A DNA stretch of 46,479 bases, taken from the NCBI GenBank assembly GCA_002803225.1, contig NXFV01000412.1, positions 1 to 46,479 on the forward strand. Direction: 5' to 3'. Position numbers and translations under genes: made by a program. Below are positions 31,710 to 43,717 of this stretch, piece after piece. Position 1 is the stretch's first letter, and each line of letters opens with the position of its first letter. Under the pieces are notes generated by a model. That model was given only the letters and a program-made list of their open reading frames with translations, was not told the DNA's origin and did not search any database. The DNA is from Gamarada debralockiae. Its lineage: Eukaryota; Ascomycota; Leotiomycetes; Helotiales; Hyphodiscaceae.

Positions 31710-34623
31710 CTAAAATATCAAATTCGGATTATCCCCCTCCAACAAACTATAATCCGTCACTAGACTCATATCAAAAGGACTCATCCCCGTATCAAAAGAG
31801 GCATCATCCATCTCTCCACTACTCCCACTAACACTGTTATTGTTCTGCGTCGCAAAATTCCACGTCGCTCCCAAATCCAACCAACTAAACGTCCCCGGCG
31901 GCGCTAAGCCCATCTGCCCTTGATTCATGCCCAAGAATTGCTGATTCGGATCGAAGTTCGCTAGGCCAGGATTATTGGGGTCTTGAGGCAGACCCTGACC
32001 TTGGCCATGCATTCGCGTGTCGATGGATTGCCGACGAGCTTCGCGGTGCTCGGTGCGTTTGGGCGCTTTGCGCCAGAGCATTTGTAAGAGGCGGGCATAG
32101 CGAGAGCCCATGTGGTTTGAGCCCATGGACGCTTTTTGGAGACGTTCAATTGTTTGGTTGATCATTCGCTTCACGCCGATGCGTTCTTCTTCTGTGATGG
32201 TGGTTGTAGAGCGTGCTTTGTAGAGGAAGACGGCGCTGTAGATGATGAAGAGGTAGTAAGAGGACGGCATATAGCGCAAGGTTTCTGGGTCGACGAAATT
32301 GTTGAATGTGGAGAGCAGGGATTTCGCGGCGTCGAGCGCTTCGTAGATGAAGCGAGCGTCGGGGGCGGAGGCGTTGATTAACGGCATGGGACGGTTGGGT
32401 GCGTGTTGGCTGTCTCGTTGGAAGATTAGGGCGCGGGAGATAGTTGCTTGGTATGCGAAGGCGTTGACGTAGAGGCGGAGGTAGTCGTATGTAAGGAGGA
32501 GGCTTGCTTTGAGACGGGCGGAGCCTGATAAGTCAGTATCAAATCACATTTTCCTAGTTGCTGGAGATACTCACAAACCAAAGTACCCCACACATCATTC
32601 CAACTTCTTATGCTGGTCCTGAAATCATCCAAATACTTGGCGTACCGTCCTTCGAGCATTTCTTTCCAACCATGGCCCTTGGAAGAGTACAAGATGTCAT
32701 GGACGTTCGAGAAGATTTGGGTCAACTCAAGATTTGCTTGAAAGATCATAGCCCAATTGTCTGCATGTTGTGAAGTTGGTTGTAGGGTTGGGAAGTCCTC
32801 AGACTTCAGTCCAGACAATGGCCCAGGGCCTCGTGCCCAAAATCCTTTCCCAAGTCGAACTGAGACCTGACGATCGCAGATATAGCATGCGGCCCAGACG
32901 AGTCTCTTTCGATTGAATTTTGCGGGGTCTTCGTTAGGATCGCTCTTGAACGACGTCCGATCAATTCCGAGGAAGTACCCTAATCGTAAAGCAGTACCGA
33001 TGTACATCCAGGTAACCCGATCTTCTTCTCCCCGACCAACAGCAATAGAGGCTTGTGGACGATGCGAAACCCATTGCGACAGAAGTAACATGGCTTCAAC
33101 AGCTTCCACTTCCGCATCTGCACCTGCCAAAATCATCGATATCAATTGTTGCATGTGATCATAACACACTTGATGTACCCTTTCATTGTCTTTTGAAGCA
33201 ATGGTAAGGATTGCTGAAAATAAATGTGGCTCACGACGTGACAGCCAAGGAAGCCTCGTTCGGTCGAATGTTTCCCGTGGAATGATGGGAAAGTATGGAT
33301 GGAAGAATTCTTCGTAGCTTGAGAACAAATTATAGACCATCTCTGGGGTCATCATGCCGTCCTGGACGGGCTTGTAGTGTAGGCGATCGTCCATTGTCGG
33401 TGGACTCGGGTCTTGTCGTCGAGGGGTAGGCCTGAGTTCCTGGGCTTGATTGTTATCCTTTTGCGAACTGCCCGGAGAGTCACCGTCATCAGCTCGATCA
33501 GCTACCTGGGCTAGTATTTCGAGCGCATCCGAGGGATTTTGTAGATCTGCCGATGCGATATTCTCCTGAACACCTGGCTTGCCAACGAGGCTGATGGTTG
33601 ATTCGGCTCGTTGACGGAAATGGTGCCCGTTTGCTGGACTCGTGATCTGCTCCGTGGATCAGTCCATGAAGTGCAGGAAGTATAATAGGTGAGGATTGCT
33701 TACATGAGTTTGATCCGTATGTCTTGAAGTGGTATCTGGTGTTGCTGTATTCGTCGGAGTAGGCTGTTGCCAGGAAAACGGTGGTTCTTGCCGGGTATCG
33801 TATCGACTGTGGAAAGGCTGGGAGGCTTGTTGTGGTGTATGTTGAACTGGAACGGGACTGTAGTTCGGAGTAGGATTTGCCGGAGAATTAAATGACGGAG
33901 TCTGGCTGTTGGAAAGTGCAGGACTGCTCGAGGCTCCTTCCTCAAGCTTAGGTTTCTTCCTTACTCGACGTCCACCTCGATGACTTTCTCCCAGAACACA
34001 CTCTTTGTTCTCCCTTTGACATCTGCGACAGGGCTGGGGTGGTAGTCAGTAGTGAACGCGGTGTGTACATAGATGAGACGAAAACAAGTTGCTTGAGATG
34101 AGGAGAGTAGTCGACTTTAGTCGGAAAGAGAAGATGCCATCAAGGGTAGAAGTGCTGAGTTATTGGATGGGACAATGCGTTGACCGCTGAGCGCTCCGTG
34201 TAGAGGACGATACACTACACTCTGCTTCATCTGGGCCTTTGTCCGACAGCCACAACGTCAATCACGTGTTGATCACGCTCATTCGGATTCATTCGCAGTA
34301 TCAAACCATCTCAATACTCAAAGCAACGCGCCACAACTCACCGGTCTTCCGTTATTGACATCCAGATCACATTTGCTTTTCCTATTCCGACAGTTCAGAC
34401 ATGCACGGTACGCGCGCATAGTATCTAAAGGCGGGCCCGGGGGACGACGAGGAGGGTCCTGTGCAGTCTGTGGAGCTTGGGGAAGCTGGGGTCTTGCCAT
34501 GATGTCGGCGTTTGAATCCTGCTGGCCTGTGGCCGGATTCATTCCAGTCATGGCATTGTTAGGCATGTTTGGGGCGCTGGTTACGTTACCGATGGGAGGC
34601 AGGATGTTGTGTGGAACGGCCAT
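31710..34623 (-). CDS. Zn2Cys6 transcription factor with fungal-specific TF domain
   Basis: Four exons: 34623-34342, 34033-33704, 33646-32575 and 32524-31710, with introns of 308, 57 and 50 bp, giving 832 residues. The binuclear zinc cluster is split by the first intron: C75-x2-C78-x6-C85-x10-C96-x2-C99-x6-C106, with RAYRACLNCRNRKSKC before and PCRRCQRENKEC after, followed by a basic stretch (RGGRRVRKK). A long Pro/Ser/Gln-rich linker leads to the middle homology domain (FFHPYFPIIPRETFDRTRLP, ALRLGYFLGIDR, RKRLVWAACYICDRQVSVRLG). The start at 34623 (MAVPHNILPP) was chosen; the frame remains open further upstream. It is divergent from the sugar transporter, which it might regulate; that is inference from position only. 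Confidence 0.92.
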
Positions 34624-35294
34624 CGTCTGATGGTACAGCAGGAGGTCGCAACCGGCGACTGACGGAAGTGAGAGAGATGGACAATTTGGGGACGTGATTT
34701 GAGGATATATATCGAAAACGGGACGAGGGAAAGTGTAAGCAAACGCCGACGTGGTCAAATGCAGGACGTCGGGGACTGATATGGGTTCTTTCTGTGGGGG
34801 AGATGCAATGTCTTGTTTGGATGGAGGGGAAATGACGGGTTTTGCTTGGAAATCTCCGGGGCGGGCGTTACTGCGCGGTGCAAGACCTAAAACGCAGGGG
34901 GTTATGAAATGGTGTGCGCGCTCCCCTGCTCATTGCCGTTTTGGTGTCTTTCGACTGCCGACCGGGAAATGCCAGCCGAGCATCCTGCAAATCCTGACCA
35001 TTTTTCCTTCCACTAACGATGCGCACTTTACCCCACGGGGACAAACCTCATGCTAGTCACACCGCTGATCTATTATCACTCGATTCATGAAGCTCCTTGT
35101 GGGGAGCCGAGCGTAGGTAGGGGTCAAAAGTATATATTTTGAGGAGAGTCCGAAATGTTTTTGCGTCGATCTCTGATCGTTCAAACCTTTTTAGAGGTCT
35201 GAAAAACTAGGCTATCTCCGCCTTTCCGAGGCTTAATTGCCTCACACAATATCAAAAACATATCTCGCTCGTCTGTCATCGTCTGTCAGTCAAC
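34624..35294. promoter_or_regulatory. Divergent promoter, transcription factor / sugar transporter
   Basis: A 671-bp gap with divergent genes on either side. TATATAT at 35131-35137 is a candidate TATA element 164 bases before the transporter ATG. CCCCAC/CTCCGGGG-like GC motifs near 34853-34865 and 35030-35040 could be carbon-catabolite (CreA) or zinc-cluster sites, but single occurrences prove little. Confidence 0.45.
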
Positions 35295-36967
35295 ATGGCA
35301 GGTCTCGAGGGTCGATTGCTCTTTACGGCCGTCACGGCCCTCACCTGTCTTGGGTTTTTGCTCATTGGATACGACAACGGCCTCATGGGAGGGTATGCGT
35401 CTCTGTTCTGCCAATTGAGATGACCCACTGACAGAAACCCTAGCCTTGTCAATTCCACAGCCTTCAAAGATACCTTCGATACTCCTAGTGCGACAATCAC
35501 TGGATTAATTGTAGCGATTTACGAAGTAGGATGTTTCTTTGGCTCCGTCTCCACCTCCATCTTCGGAGAGGCAATTGGACGAAAGAAATCAATCGCCACA
35601 GGAGTCGTAATAATGATCATCGGAGCCTTGCTTCAGGCCACCGCCTATACTCGAACACATATGGTCGTCGCCCGAGTGGTGAGTGGTGTTGGTATGGGCT
35701 TCATCAATAGCACTGTACCAGTGTTCCAATCTGAGTTCTCGCCCAAAGCCACAAGAGGATTGTGTACGTCCTTCTCCCTTTTTCCTTCTAACAACCAGAT
35801 CTGACAAAGTATGGACCAGATGTTTGCATGCAGCTCTCAACTCTCAACCTAGGAATCTTCCTGGCATATTGGATCGACTATGGTTTTACTCAATCTTACA
35901 CAACCTCTTTCGCCTGGCGCGTCCCCTGCATCCTCCAATGCATTTTCCTGGTCCCCATGCTTTTCATCCTCCTCATCGTTCCCGAATCTCCGCGCTGGCT
36001 CGCATCGCACTCCCGTCCCGACGATTCACTTCACGTCCTCCAACGACTCCACAAACACCACATGTCATCCCAACATATCGAGAATCTGCACACCGATATC
36101 ATTCGCACATGCGAGTTCGAAGCCTTGCTCGGAGCTGGGAAGTGGTCCGACCTCCTTCGGAACGACTCTATCCAATCCCAACGCCGATTCCTCATTGCTT
36201 GCGCTATCCAGTGCTTCCAGCAGCTGGGTGGAATCAACGCGTTGATTTATTATTCCAACACTTTATTCTCAACCTCATTGCATTTCTCAGATCATTTATC
36301 AGCACTCATGTCCGGCTTCCTACAAACCTGGTTCTTCATCGCAAGTTTCATCCCATGGCTCCTCATTGACCGGGTCGGACGACGACCATTGCTACTGAGC
36401 ATGATTTCCGTCATGGCAGCCGTAATGATCGTCCAAACTGGCCTCATCTACAACGTGCAATACAACACCTCCATCGCTACATCATGCGGTATTGGCGCTG
36501 CGGTGATGCTGTTCCTTTTCGAAGGGGCCTTCACCATTGGGTACGTACTTTTCCAACTTCTTTTTCCCCCTTTGTTCTTGAAGTAAGCTAACCTCCAATC
36601 TAGGTTCCAAGCAACAGTATGGGTCTACCCCTCCGAAATCCTCCCCCTCCGCCTCCGCCAACGCGGCTCCTCCGTCAGCACAGCCTGCAATTGGATCTTC
36701 AATTACATGATCGTACAGATCACGCCTATCGCACTGAATAATATCGGCTACAAAACCTATATCATCTTCGCCGTACTTAATTCGTGCTGGGTCCCTATCA
36801 TCTACTTCTTCTTCCCAGAAACCAAAGGTTTGGAGCTGGAGGATGTGGATCGCTTATTTGCGAAGGATGATGAAGCAAGGGAGGGCCTCGGACATCGAGA
36901 GGGTAGCAGCCAGGAGAAATTTGAAGGCGAAGTTGAAGCTGTGGTGGCAGAGGGAAAGATTGTTTGA
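35295..36967 (+). CDS. MFS sugar transporter
   Basis: Four exons (35295-35392, 35444-35763, 35820-36540, 36604-36967; introns 51, 56 and 63 bp) give 500 residues. It should be a 12-helix major facilitator of the sugar porter family in the plasma membrane, importing a hexose, pentose or related sugar by proton symport. Visible signatures are GYDNGLMGG in helix 1, GEAIGRKKS after helix 2, VPESPRWLASHSR before the central loop, FQQLGGINALIYYSNTLF in helix 7, DRVGRRPLL between helices 8 and 9, and FFFPETKGLELEDVDRLF after helix 12. Splice sites restore these motifs. The substrate cannot be read from the sequence. It shares a promoter with a Zn2Cys6 regulator, an arrangement common for nutrient transporters. 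Confidence 0.95.
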
Positions 36968-38177
36968 GACTTTGTGCGAGCGTGGGATGATGGAAGATTT
37001 CACTGTGAAGGGTGTATCGACAGGAGATAGTCGCGAGATCTCGTGGATATGTTTACCGGATTAAGGGATAATTGAATTAATGATTGTTATGATCTCCACA
37101 TGAAAATGCAGTATTAATATTACTACTTCCGTGCTCTAACAGCTACCTGTATTGTTGGAGATCGGCAAGGGTTTCCAAAGAACTCTCCGGTGAAAGGGTA
37201 CACAGAAACCTTTTGAACTAGGACTCGCTCCCCTGGTTTCATTTCCTCATAAGGTCCTAATACAAGTTGTTGGTATCCTAGGGTAATAGGCATATAGATT
37301 CATGCAGTAACTTCTTTACGCTGATAATCGTGCACACAGGTTCCATTTTTCCAAACTCAAAATCCGTTAGTCAGCTCGCCGCTTCTGCTCAGGCGCTCAC
37401 GATAACATTCAGACTAAAAGGCATCAAACCAGACTATACTATACCTAATCGGTAAGTTACATGCGATCCCATCCTTTCAAAAGGCTCTGCAACCGTTTTG
37501 ATAGTGCGCGGCGCAAATCAGTCTACTCAAGCCGTCAGAGGGCATCCTTCGCTGCGCACCCGCCCCTGAAACCAGCTGACCTGGCGCGAGAGGTACGTGA
37601 TCACGTGGAAACCCACACCAATTTGGACGCAGCAGCCAATCCGCGACGACCCTCACATATCCAATTAGCACGAAGCTTGGCGAAGAGATATCTGGTGCAA
37701 ATACCCGCATTTTTGGGTGTTCGTCCTAGGGCGCTGGTTAATTGTCCCTTCCTCTCGTTCTTCGTTCAAAGCACCCCTTCTGAGTAGGGCTTGGCAGCGG
37801 TTTTCCGGGCAGGCAGCCCCTGCATTCTTCGCACTCCTGCCTCCTATCCTCTCGTTCCTCGTTTCAGGGACCCAGCTGATTTAGGGATACATGTGATTTT
37901 CTTTTAATTAGCGTAGGGGTAAGGGGGGTTGGATTTAGGGGTGTATAAATGGGCTGGAAAACCACTGTAGAATAGATGGTTAAATCGGTCAATTCCGAAA
38001 CCTGCAACAGTCAGCAAACAATAAACATATCAGGGAGAGTCAGCAGAAAGCAGATGATGAGAAACATCCAATAGAATTCGTAAAAGCTAGGTTCTAAGAG
38101 CTAGCTCATGGTTCTAGAGTCCTCGTGGAGCAAGAAACTGGAACAAATCTACTAGCGCCAAACGAAATCAAGCAAGT
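36968..38177. other. Intergenic, 1.2 kb, no gene seen
   Basis: 3' flank of the transporter, then sequence with a short diverged repeat shared with 42739-42839. A TATAAATG at about 37944-37951 on the plus strand has no gene behind it. The frame at 37461-37787 has no recognisable content. Confidence 0.4.
37788..37844. repeat. Diverged repeat, copy A
   Basis: About 57 bases beginning GGCTTGGCAGC and ending CTCCTGCCTCC align with 42785-42839 at roughly three of four positions. A second match, GCGATCCCATCC, lies at 37463-37474 here and at 42739-42750 in the other copy, so the copies differ by about 280 bases of insertion or deletion. Confidence 0.5.
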
Positions 38178-41100
38178 CTATATAAGATGTAATGACTTTG
38201 GATCCAATTTCCCGTCCAGACTAATTAGACTTGAACCACTGATAAGATTTTCCTTCAAGCCCACATAAATGTCCCAAACCTGACATCGCTCCTGCAAGGT
38301 ACTAATTCCTCTAACTTCAAGAGAATCACAAGCGAAGCCTGCGGATATATTTCGCAACACTTTCGTACATTAAATCAAATTAGCAAGTATAATTTAGAAA
38401 AATGGGAAGTAATAAACGAACCTTGTAGGAACACGATCACAATTGCGAACACTGCTCCTGCCATTAGTAGAACCACTATAGGCTTTACTTTAGCAGCTAA
38501 TTCGTCAACTTCCATTTTTTCCCCGAGTGACTTTGTCTTGGTGACAGGAGGGGGATCAGGAGGCCGGAGTAAAGCGGGTTCTAATTGTTGCGGAATGGTG
38601 ACTTCAGAAAACGGAAGATCTGGGCTCCGATTAGGAGAGTCTCTGTTCGGAGGAGCTTGACCCGTTCGTTCACGCCATTTGTGCTGACTGCGTTCCAGTC
38701 CGTTGTTTCCGAAAACATCGAGGCCAAATGCTTCATTTGCCCGGCTGACTAGGCTTGATGCAAGGAGTTGAAAGCGGATTAGAACGTCATTGTCATCGAT
38801 TTCCCTCTGGTCTAGGTCAACACTCCACATGGATTTCACTGTCTCTGCGTAGGCAGCAGATTCTTCCTTATCGGACCTGAACAACTCTTTCCATCGGCTT
38901 AAGTCCCGGAGGAAGTCATTAACGTAATGGGAATTAGGGTTGTGGCTGTTGTTATCGTTGTCGTTGTTGTCGAGGCTTTCTGCGATGGCCTTTGCAAGGC
39001 AAAGAAATGAGATAGTGTCGCAGAAGGTTGCAGGGCGATCGCCGTTGCAGAGGCTTTGCATTGCTCTGATACTGGCTGCCCATGCCTCTCGGTGATTTCG
39101 AAATTGCTGAGCCAGGTCTCGACGCTTTGTAGAAGAGCCTTGCCCGACATTTGTCATCAAAATATACTGATGGACAAACTGAAGGCGGAGACTTCGAAGC
39201 TTCGCAGCAATTCCCGCACTATTGTGGGCACGAGATGCTGTTTTCAACAACCTTGTCGCAGAACCTAAGTTGCCCGGTTTTCGGAGGAAACACAAAGCTG
39301 TTTGCACGTCTGCTCCCCGATGTAGTAACAAGCGGACGGCAGAATCATGGCCACTCATTGCGGCGACACTCAAAGCTGTACCCTCAATGGTGATAGTATT
39401 GACATCCGCTCCGTGATTGAGGAGGAGCCGCACTACTGCTTCGTGTCCTCGACTCGCTGCTCTAGATAGTGGCGTCCCCCAAACGCCATCAGGAACATCC
39501 GTATCTGCTCCGCGGTCGAGGAGGAGCCGCACCACTGCTTCGTCTCCTCGACTCGCTGCTCTAGATAGTGGCGTCCCCCAAACGCCATCAGGAACATCCG
39601 TATCTGCTCCGCGGTCGAGGAGGAGCCGCACCACTGCTTCGTGTCCTTCACTTGCTGCTCTGGATAGTGGCGTCCCCCAAACGCCATCACGAACGTTCAT
39701 ATCTGCTCCGCGGTCGAGGAGGAGGCGCACTACTGCTTCGTGTCCTTCACTTGCTGCTATGGATAGTGGCGTCCACCCTTGGTCATCAGAAACGTTCATA
39801 TCTGCTCCGTGGTTGAGGAGGAGGCGCACCACTACTTCGTGTCCTTCACTTGCTGCTCTGGATAGTGGCGTCCACCCTAGGTTATCACGAACGTTCATAT
39901 CTGCTCCGTGGTCGAGGAGGAGGCGCACCACTGCTTCGTGTCCTCGATTTACTGCTTCAGATAGTGGCGTCCCTACCCAGTAATCACTAGCGCTTGTATC
40001 TGCTCCGCGGTCGAGGAGGAGCCACACCACTGCTTCGTGTCCTCGATTTGCTGCTCCGGATAGTGGCGTCCTCCAAACGCCATCACGAACATTCGTATCT
40101 GCTCCGCGGTCGAGGAGGAGCCGCACCACTGCTTCGTGTCCTCGAATCGCTGCTTGGTGTAGTGGTGTCCCCCACCAGAAGCTCCCAGCGTTCGCATTTG
40201 CTCCATGGTTGAGGAGGAGGCGCACTACTGCTTCGTGTCCTTTACTTGCTGCTATGGATAGTGGCATCCACCCTTGGTCATCAGAAACGTTCATATCTGC
40301 TCCGTGGCCGAGAAGGAGGCGCACTACTGCTTCGTGTCCGTCACTTGCTGCTATGGATAGTAGCGTCCCCCCTTGGTCATCAGAAACGTTCATATCTGCT
40401 CCGCGGTTGAGGAGGATGCGCGCTACTATTTCGCGTCCTCGATTTACTGCTCCGGATAGTGGCGTCCCCCAAACGCCATCACGAACGGCCGGGATCGCGT
40501 CAAGTGGCTCCCTGTAGTCATTGAATTCTTCGATAATAGGTAGAAACTCTATGTTGTGTAGACCATCGGGATTCACGGAGAAGGGAGACTGGGACGACTC
40601 CCCGAAACCAATATCCGGTCTAACGACAGGTTCAACAGGTTCAACAGGATCGGCTGCGAATTGAGCATACAAAGACTCTTTGCGAAGGGAGTTTGGGACA
40701 GGAGAAGGTATTGTTTCTTCCACATCATCAATTGCGCAGAAAGCCTCATCTAGGGCGGCTATGTCTCTCTCGATTTTCTGTTGCTGGAACCTCTTCCAGA
40801 GGTCGTAATCTAGGAAGCCGCATTCGTATAAGCTCTCGTATCCCAAGCTTTTGAACACCTCGCCGTCTCCTAGAAGCCCTTCTACGAGGAGCTCTATCTC
40901 TAAAGTCAGAGATGAGCTTGTTTGGCTGTAGGGAGGTGCAGAGCGGAGAGTAGCCAGTCGGTTATGAAGCGTGTGGTAGTGTTTGAGGAGCACAAGTCCG
41001 TTGATAGTCCGATCTCGGGTTTGCAATTGCAAGTCTTCCACATCCCGAGGAGGGAGAAGAGTAATAAGCTCTAAATGCAAACTATCACTAAAGATTGTGA

Positions 41101-42027
41101 TTTCTAATTTATCTCCGGACTTATTCACTACAAAAGTGAAAGCCTGTAATGTGTCGTGCTTGTGGCAAAGACACTGTGGAGTGCACTCTCTGTCTTCCTC
41201 AATGTCGATGTATGAATGGTCTCCAAACGAGTCTCCTTGATAAGTAGCGCCACTAGATAAAGTTATTAGCTATATTTGCAAGGTGCCTTTAGTGTGGGAA
41301 AATTACCTTGGGAAGTTTTCGATCAAGCGAAATTTTGCCCCCAGTCGATAGGGGCAGTTGTATTCGTAACTATTCTGTGTGTATTGGGAATCGGTCAAAC
41401 TTGGATTGATATCTGAACCATCTATTGTTCTTGCCTGCGAGGGTGTCGTAGAGATGGTATCGACTGTAACATGTCCTTGATCTTCTGTTTCGATACACTC
41501 CTGCAATGTCTTCTTCGTCCTCTTCAAGTATTTCTCAATCTTTTGATTTCGCTCTTCCCTATCTCGACCGAATGTCGTCACTTTTCCAACGGCATCCCTC
41601 ACCGTCTTCTGGTGGAGAAAACTGCTCACTCTTTTTGCAGTGCAGTTTTTAAAAAATCCCCAGTTTTCGAACTTTTCTTTGTACATCTTGCGTCTATTAA
41701 AAATCAGCTTATGTTCTGCGGAATTCTGCGACGAGCGTTCGAGGCTTACGTAGGGTGAAAGTTGTGAGGTTTCTGGGAAAGAACTTCCATAACCTTGTCG
41801 AGCGAGAGGCGTGAGTTAATGTAGAGCTCTTCGATGAGATCTTTCTTTGATTGCCATTCAGAATGTGTGTATTGCCGTCGGCGATGTGGGAAACTTTGAC
41901 CGGTTGAGGTTTCACGTCCGTATGACAATTGCCCCGTAGCATCTGTCGCTAGGCTGAGAGAGGGATCCATTATGGCTTGGCTTGGTGAATTTGTCCCGAG
42001 ATCCATGATGTCTGGTAAGGACATCAT
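38178..42027 (-). CDS. Clr5-domain, ankyrin-repeat, single-pass membrane protein
   Basis: Four exons: 42027-41750, 41693-41307, 41252-38422 and 38338-38178, with introns of 56, 54 and 83 bp, joining in frame to 1218 residues. Residues about 52-110 form a Clr5 domain (PF14420; YTHSEWQSKKDLIEELY, SLDKVMEVL, then RKMYKEKFENWGFFKN across intron 1), a presumed DNA-binding module. Residues about 480-873 are 12 ankyrin repeats of 33 residues, nearly identical to one another. A helical region follows, then a hydrophobic segment VVLLMAGAVFAIVIVFL (about 1147-1163). The last exon adds a 53-residue tail; without that splice the protein ends 14 residues after the helix. The start is at MMSLPDIMD. The last exon is the least certain call. 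Role unknown. Confidence 0.85.
39301..40480 (-). repeat. Array of twelve 99-bp ankyrin-coding repeats
   Basis: Units of exactly 99 bp (33 residues), consensus DGVWGTPLSRAASRGHEAVV followed by RLLLDRGADxNV. Several neighbouring units differ by only a few bases (for example those encoding the TDVP-type repeats at 39430-39720), which is far closer than ordinary ankyrin families, so the array has recently expanded or been homogenised. The last unit is shorter and more diverged. The antisense strand is open across much of the array because of the repeat, but that is a shadow. Confidence 0.9.
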
Positions 42028-43717
42028 CGATCTCGGCTGACCCAAGGCTTTGAGATCGAGGAGACCCTGGTTATGACTGCCAGCTTCCTGAAGTCAAAGG
42101 CAGGGGTAATGCGAATAAAGCGGGAACCTGAGGCTTCTTCGCCGAGACGATAAGTGAGAGTTAAAGATGCTTCGTTCAGACGTCCATAGCTTAAGATCGA
42201 GCGGAGGGCCTACTTATAATAAATTTGAGGCAATGGTGGTAGAGAACGCAGGGAAAAAAAAAGCTGTAATGTGAAATGCGTGGCTTGAAAAGTCGTATAT
42301 GACTAGGCGACCAAAAATCCCATGCAGCTTGCTTGATTTCGGGGCGTTGCTGTTTTTCCTTTGCAGACCGAACAGCGAATAGAAATAATTCTTACTGTAA
42401 TTGACATGGTTCAAAAGTCCATTGCAGTAGGCGACGTGGCGCATATCGCAATAATCCCGAGCATCAGAAATGCCCTGCAGACTACGCGCACAGCTCTCCA
42501 ACTAATCATAAGCTAGTAGCAACACTAGTAGTAAAGGATCACACAGTAACGCAGTATACAGTAGCAGTTATGGGGGGAAATCTCGGATTGCGATTACTAG
42601 CTCAAATGCCTTGCCTACAAAGTACAGGCTACCTCTTATAGGTTGTCCAGTTCCAAGAGTGGGCCACGTCAGCCTCAGGCTCTAATGCTCCAAGGCCCCC
42701 AAACTCTCAACAAAATGTGGGAAGGATAAGAATCACGTGCGATCCCATCCGTTTCCGGCGGAAGACCAAACCCTTCCGGGAGAAGGCTTGGCAGCTAGTT
42801 TTGGGCAAGCGGACCCCGCATTTTCGTACCCCTGCCTCCCGCGCCGGTTGGTTGTTAGTGACGCGCTCCCGATGCCTTGAAAGGAGCAAGTCCTAGCCCT
42901 AGGATGAATTTTGTTCGATGAAGTAGCAAATAATAGCAAATTAGTTGGTAGATTGCACGTGATCAAAGATCCCGATAGAATTTATTTATACAGGTCGCAA
43001 ACCGGTCGCGGTTTCCCCGAAAGAGCCTCCAGGAACGAAGCTAGACTTAGCAATTTTCAAGGTGCTCAATAGTATATAACAGAAGGGACGAGGTTGACTG
43101 GATTACATTGAGGAACATCTGTGAAGTTTATGTCGGTGTAGTCGTAGGGTTAGAGCTACAGCCAAGAGCTACCTCTTTGGCGGTTCCTAGAACGCGGTTG
43201 GCAAAATGAGCGACAGAAAGGGGAACATACCCTCTGCCTTGTCGTGGAAGATCCATGTGTCCGGGACGATGATAAAAACATAATCTTGTGTAAGGTGTGG
43301 TGGATAGACCATGATACGGTGATTGAAGAAACTTGCCACCTTGCCTGTACAAGTAAACATGGTACTGGACTGAAATTGGATTCCTGTCTTTCGGTCATTT
43401 TCTTTTATAGCGAGGTCTTGAGGTTCGTGTGGACGGGGAAGGTAACAAACATCTAGAAAGAGTAGAAGCCCTTAAAATGGGGTCTTGTTGGGATTTCTAG
43501 GGGTAATGAAGGTCAGCAGTTGAACGAAGCCGTAACACTTCCGTTGGGCGTTTCTTAGCCTTGATATAGCCTCGTCGTGGAGGAGCGTGCGGATGGAGCC
43601 GAGGACAGGCCCGCTAAAACTGATTACCGGAGGTGTTACAGGGAAGTTACCTGCTATAGTAAATGTTTGAAGGGTAATACTGCCGGCATTTATTGGAAAT
43701 AGTTCGGACTAGTGGCC
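42028..43717. other. Intergenic, 1.7 kb, no gene supported
   Basis: Promoter region of the Clr5-ankyrin gene at left, a diverged repeat copy at 42739-42839, and toward the right (43128-43440) several minus-strand open frames of 70-80 codons without recognisable domains. These may be the far end of the HET relic or another decayed gene; no call is made. Confidence 0.4.
42785..42839. repeat. Diverged repeat, copy B
   Basis: Partner of 37788-37844 (see there), preceded at 42739-42750 by GCGATCCCATCC within ATCACGTGCGATCC. The two copies stand on either side of the Clr5-ankyrin gene in the same orientation. Confidence 0.5.

Noticed and set aside
34624..34758. Upstream extension of the transcription factor (45 codons)
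   Set aside because: Open in frame, but the extension has no conserved feature; the first ATG giving MAVPHN is the more economical start. Not excluded.
39417..39983. 188-codon plus-strand open frame with RTTASCPxLAALDSGV repeats
   Set aside because: It is the antisense shadow of the 99-bp ankyrin repeats: a 99-base periodic sequence stays open in several frames. No start context, domain or splice support.
39301..40480. Regularly spaced repeats resembling a CRISPR array
   Set aside because: Units are contiguous 99-bp coding repeats with no unique spacers, in a eukaryotic gene.
38178..42027. NLR-type gene (NACHT or NB-ARC plus ankyrin)
   Set aside because: No P-loop GxxGxGKS/T or Walker B motif is visible between the Clr5 domain and the ankyrin repeats.
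43128..43398. Minus-strand frames of 74-80 codons left of the HET relic
   Set aside because: Three overlapping frames are open and none matches a known HET C-terminal motif well enough to call.
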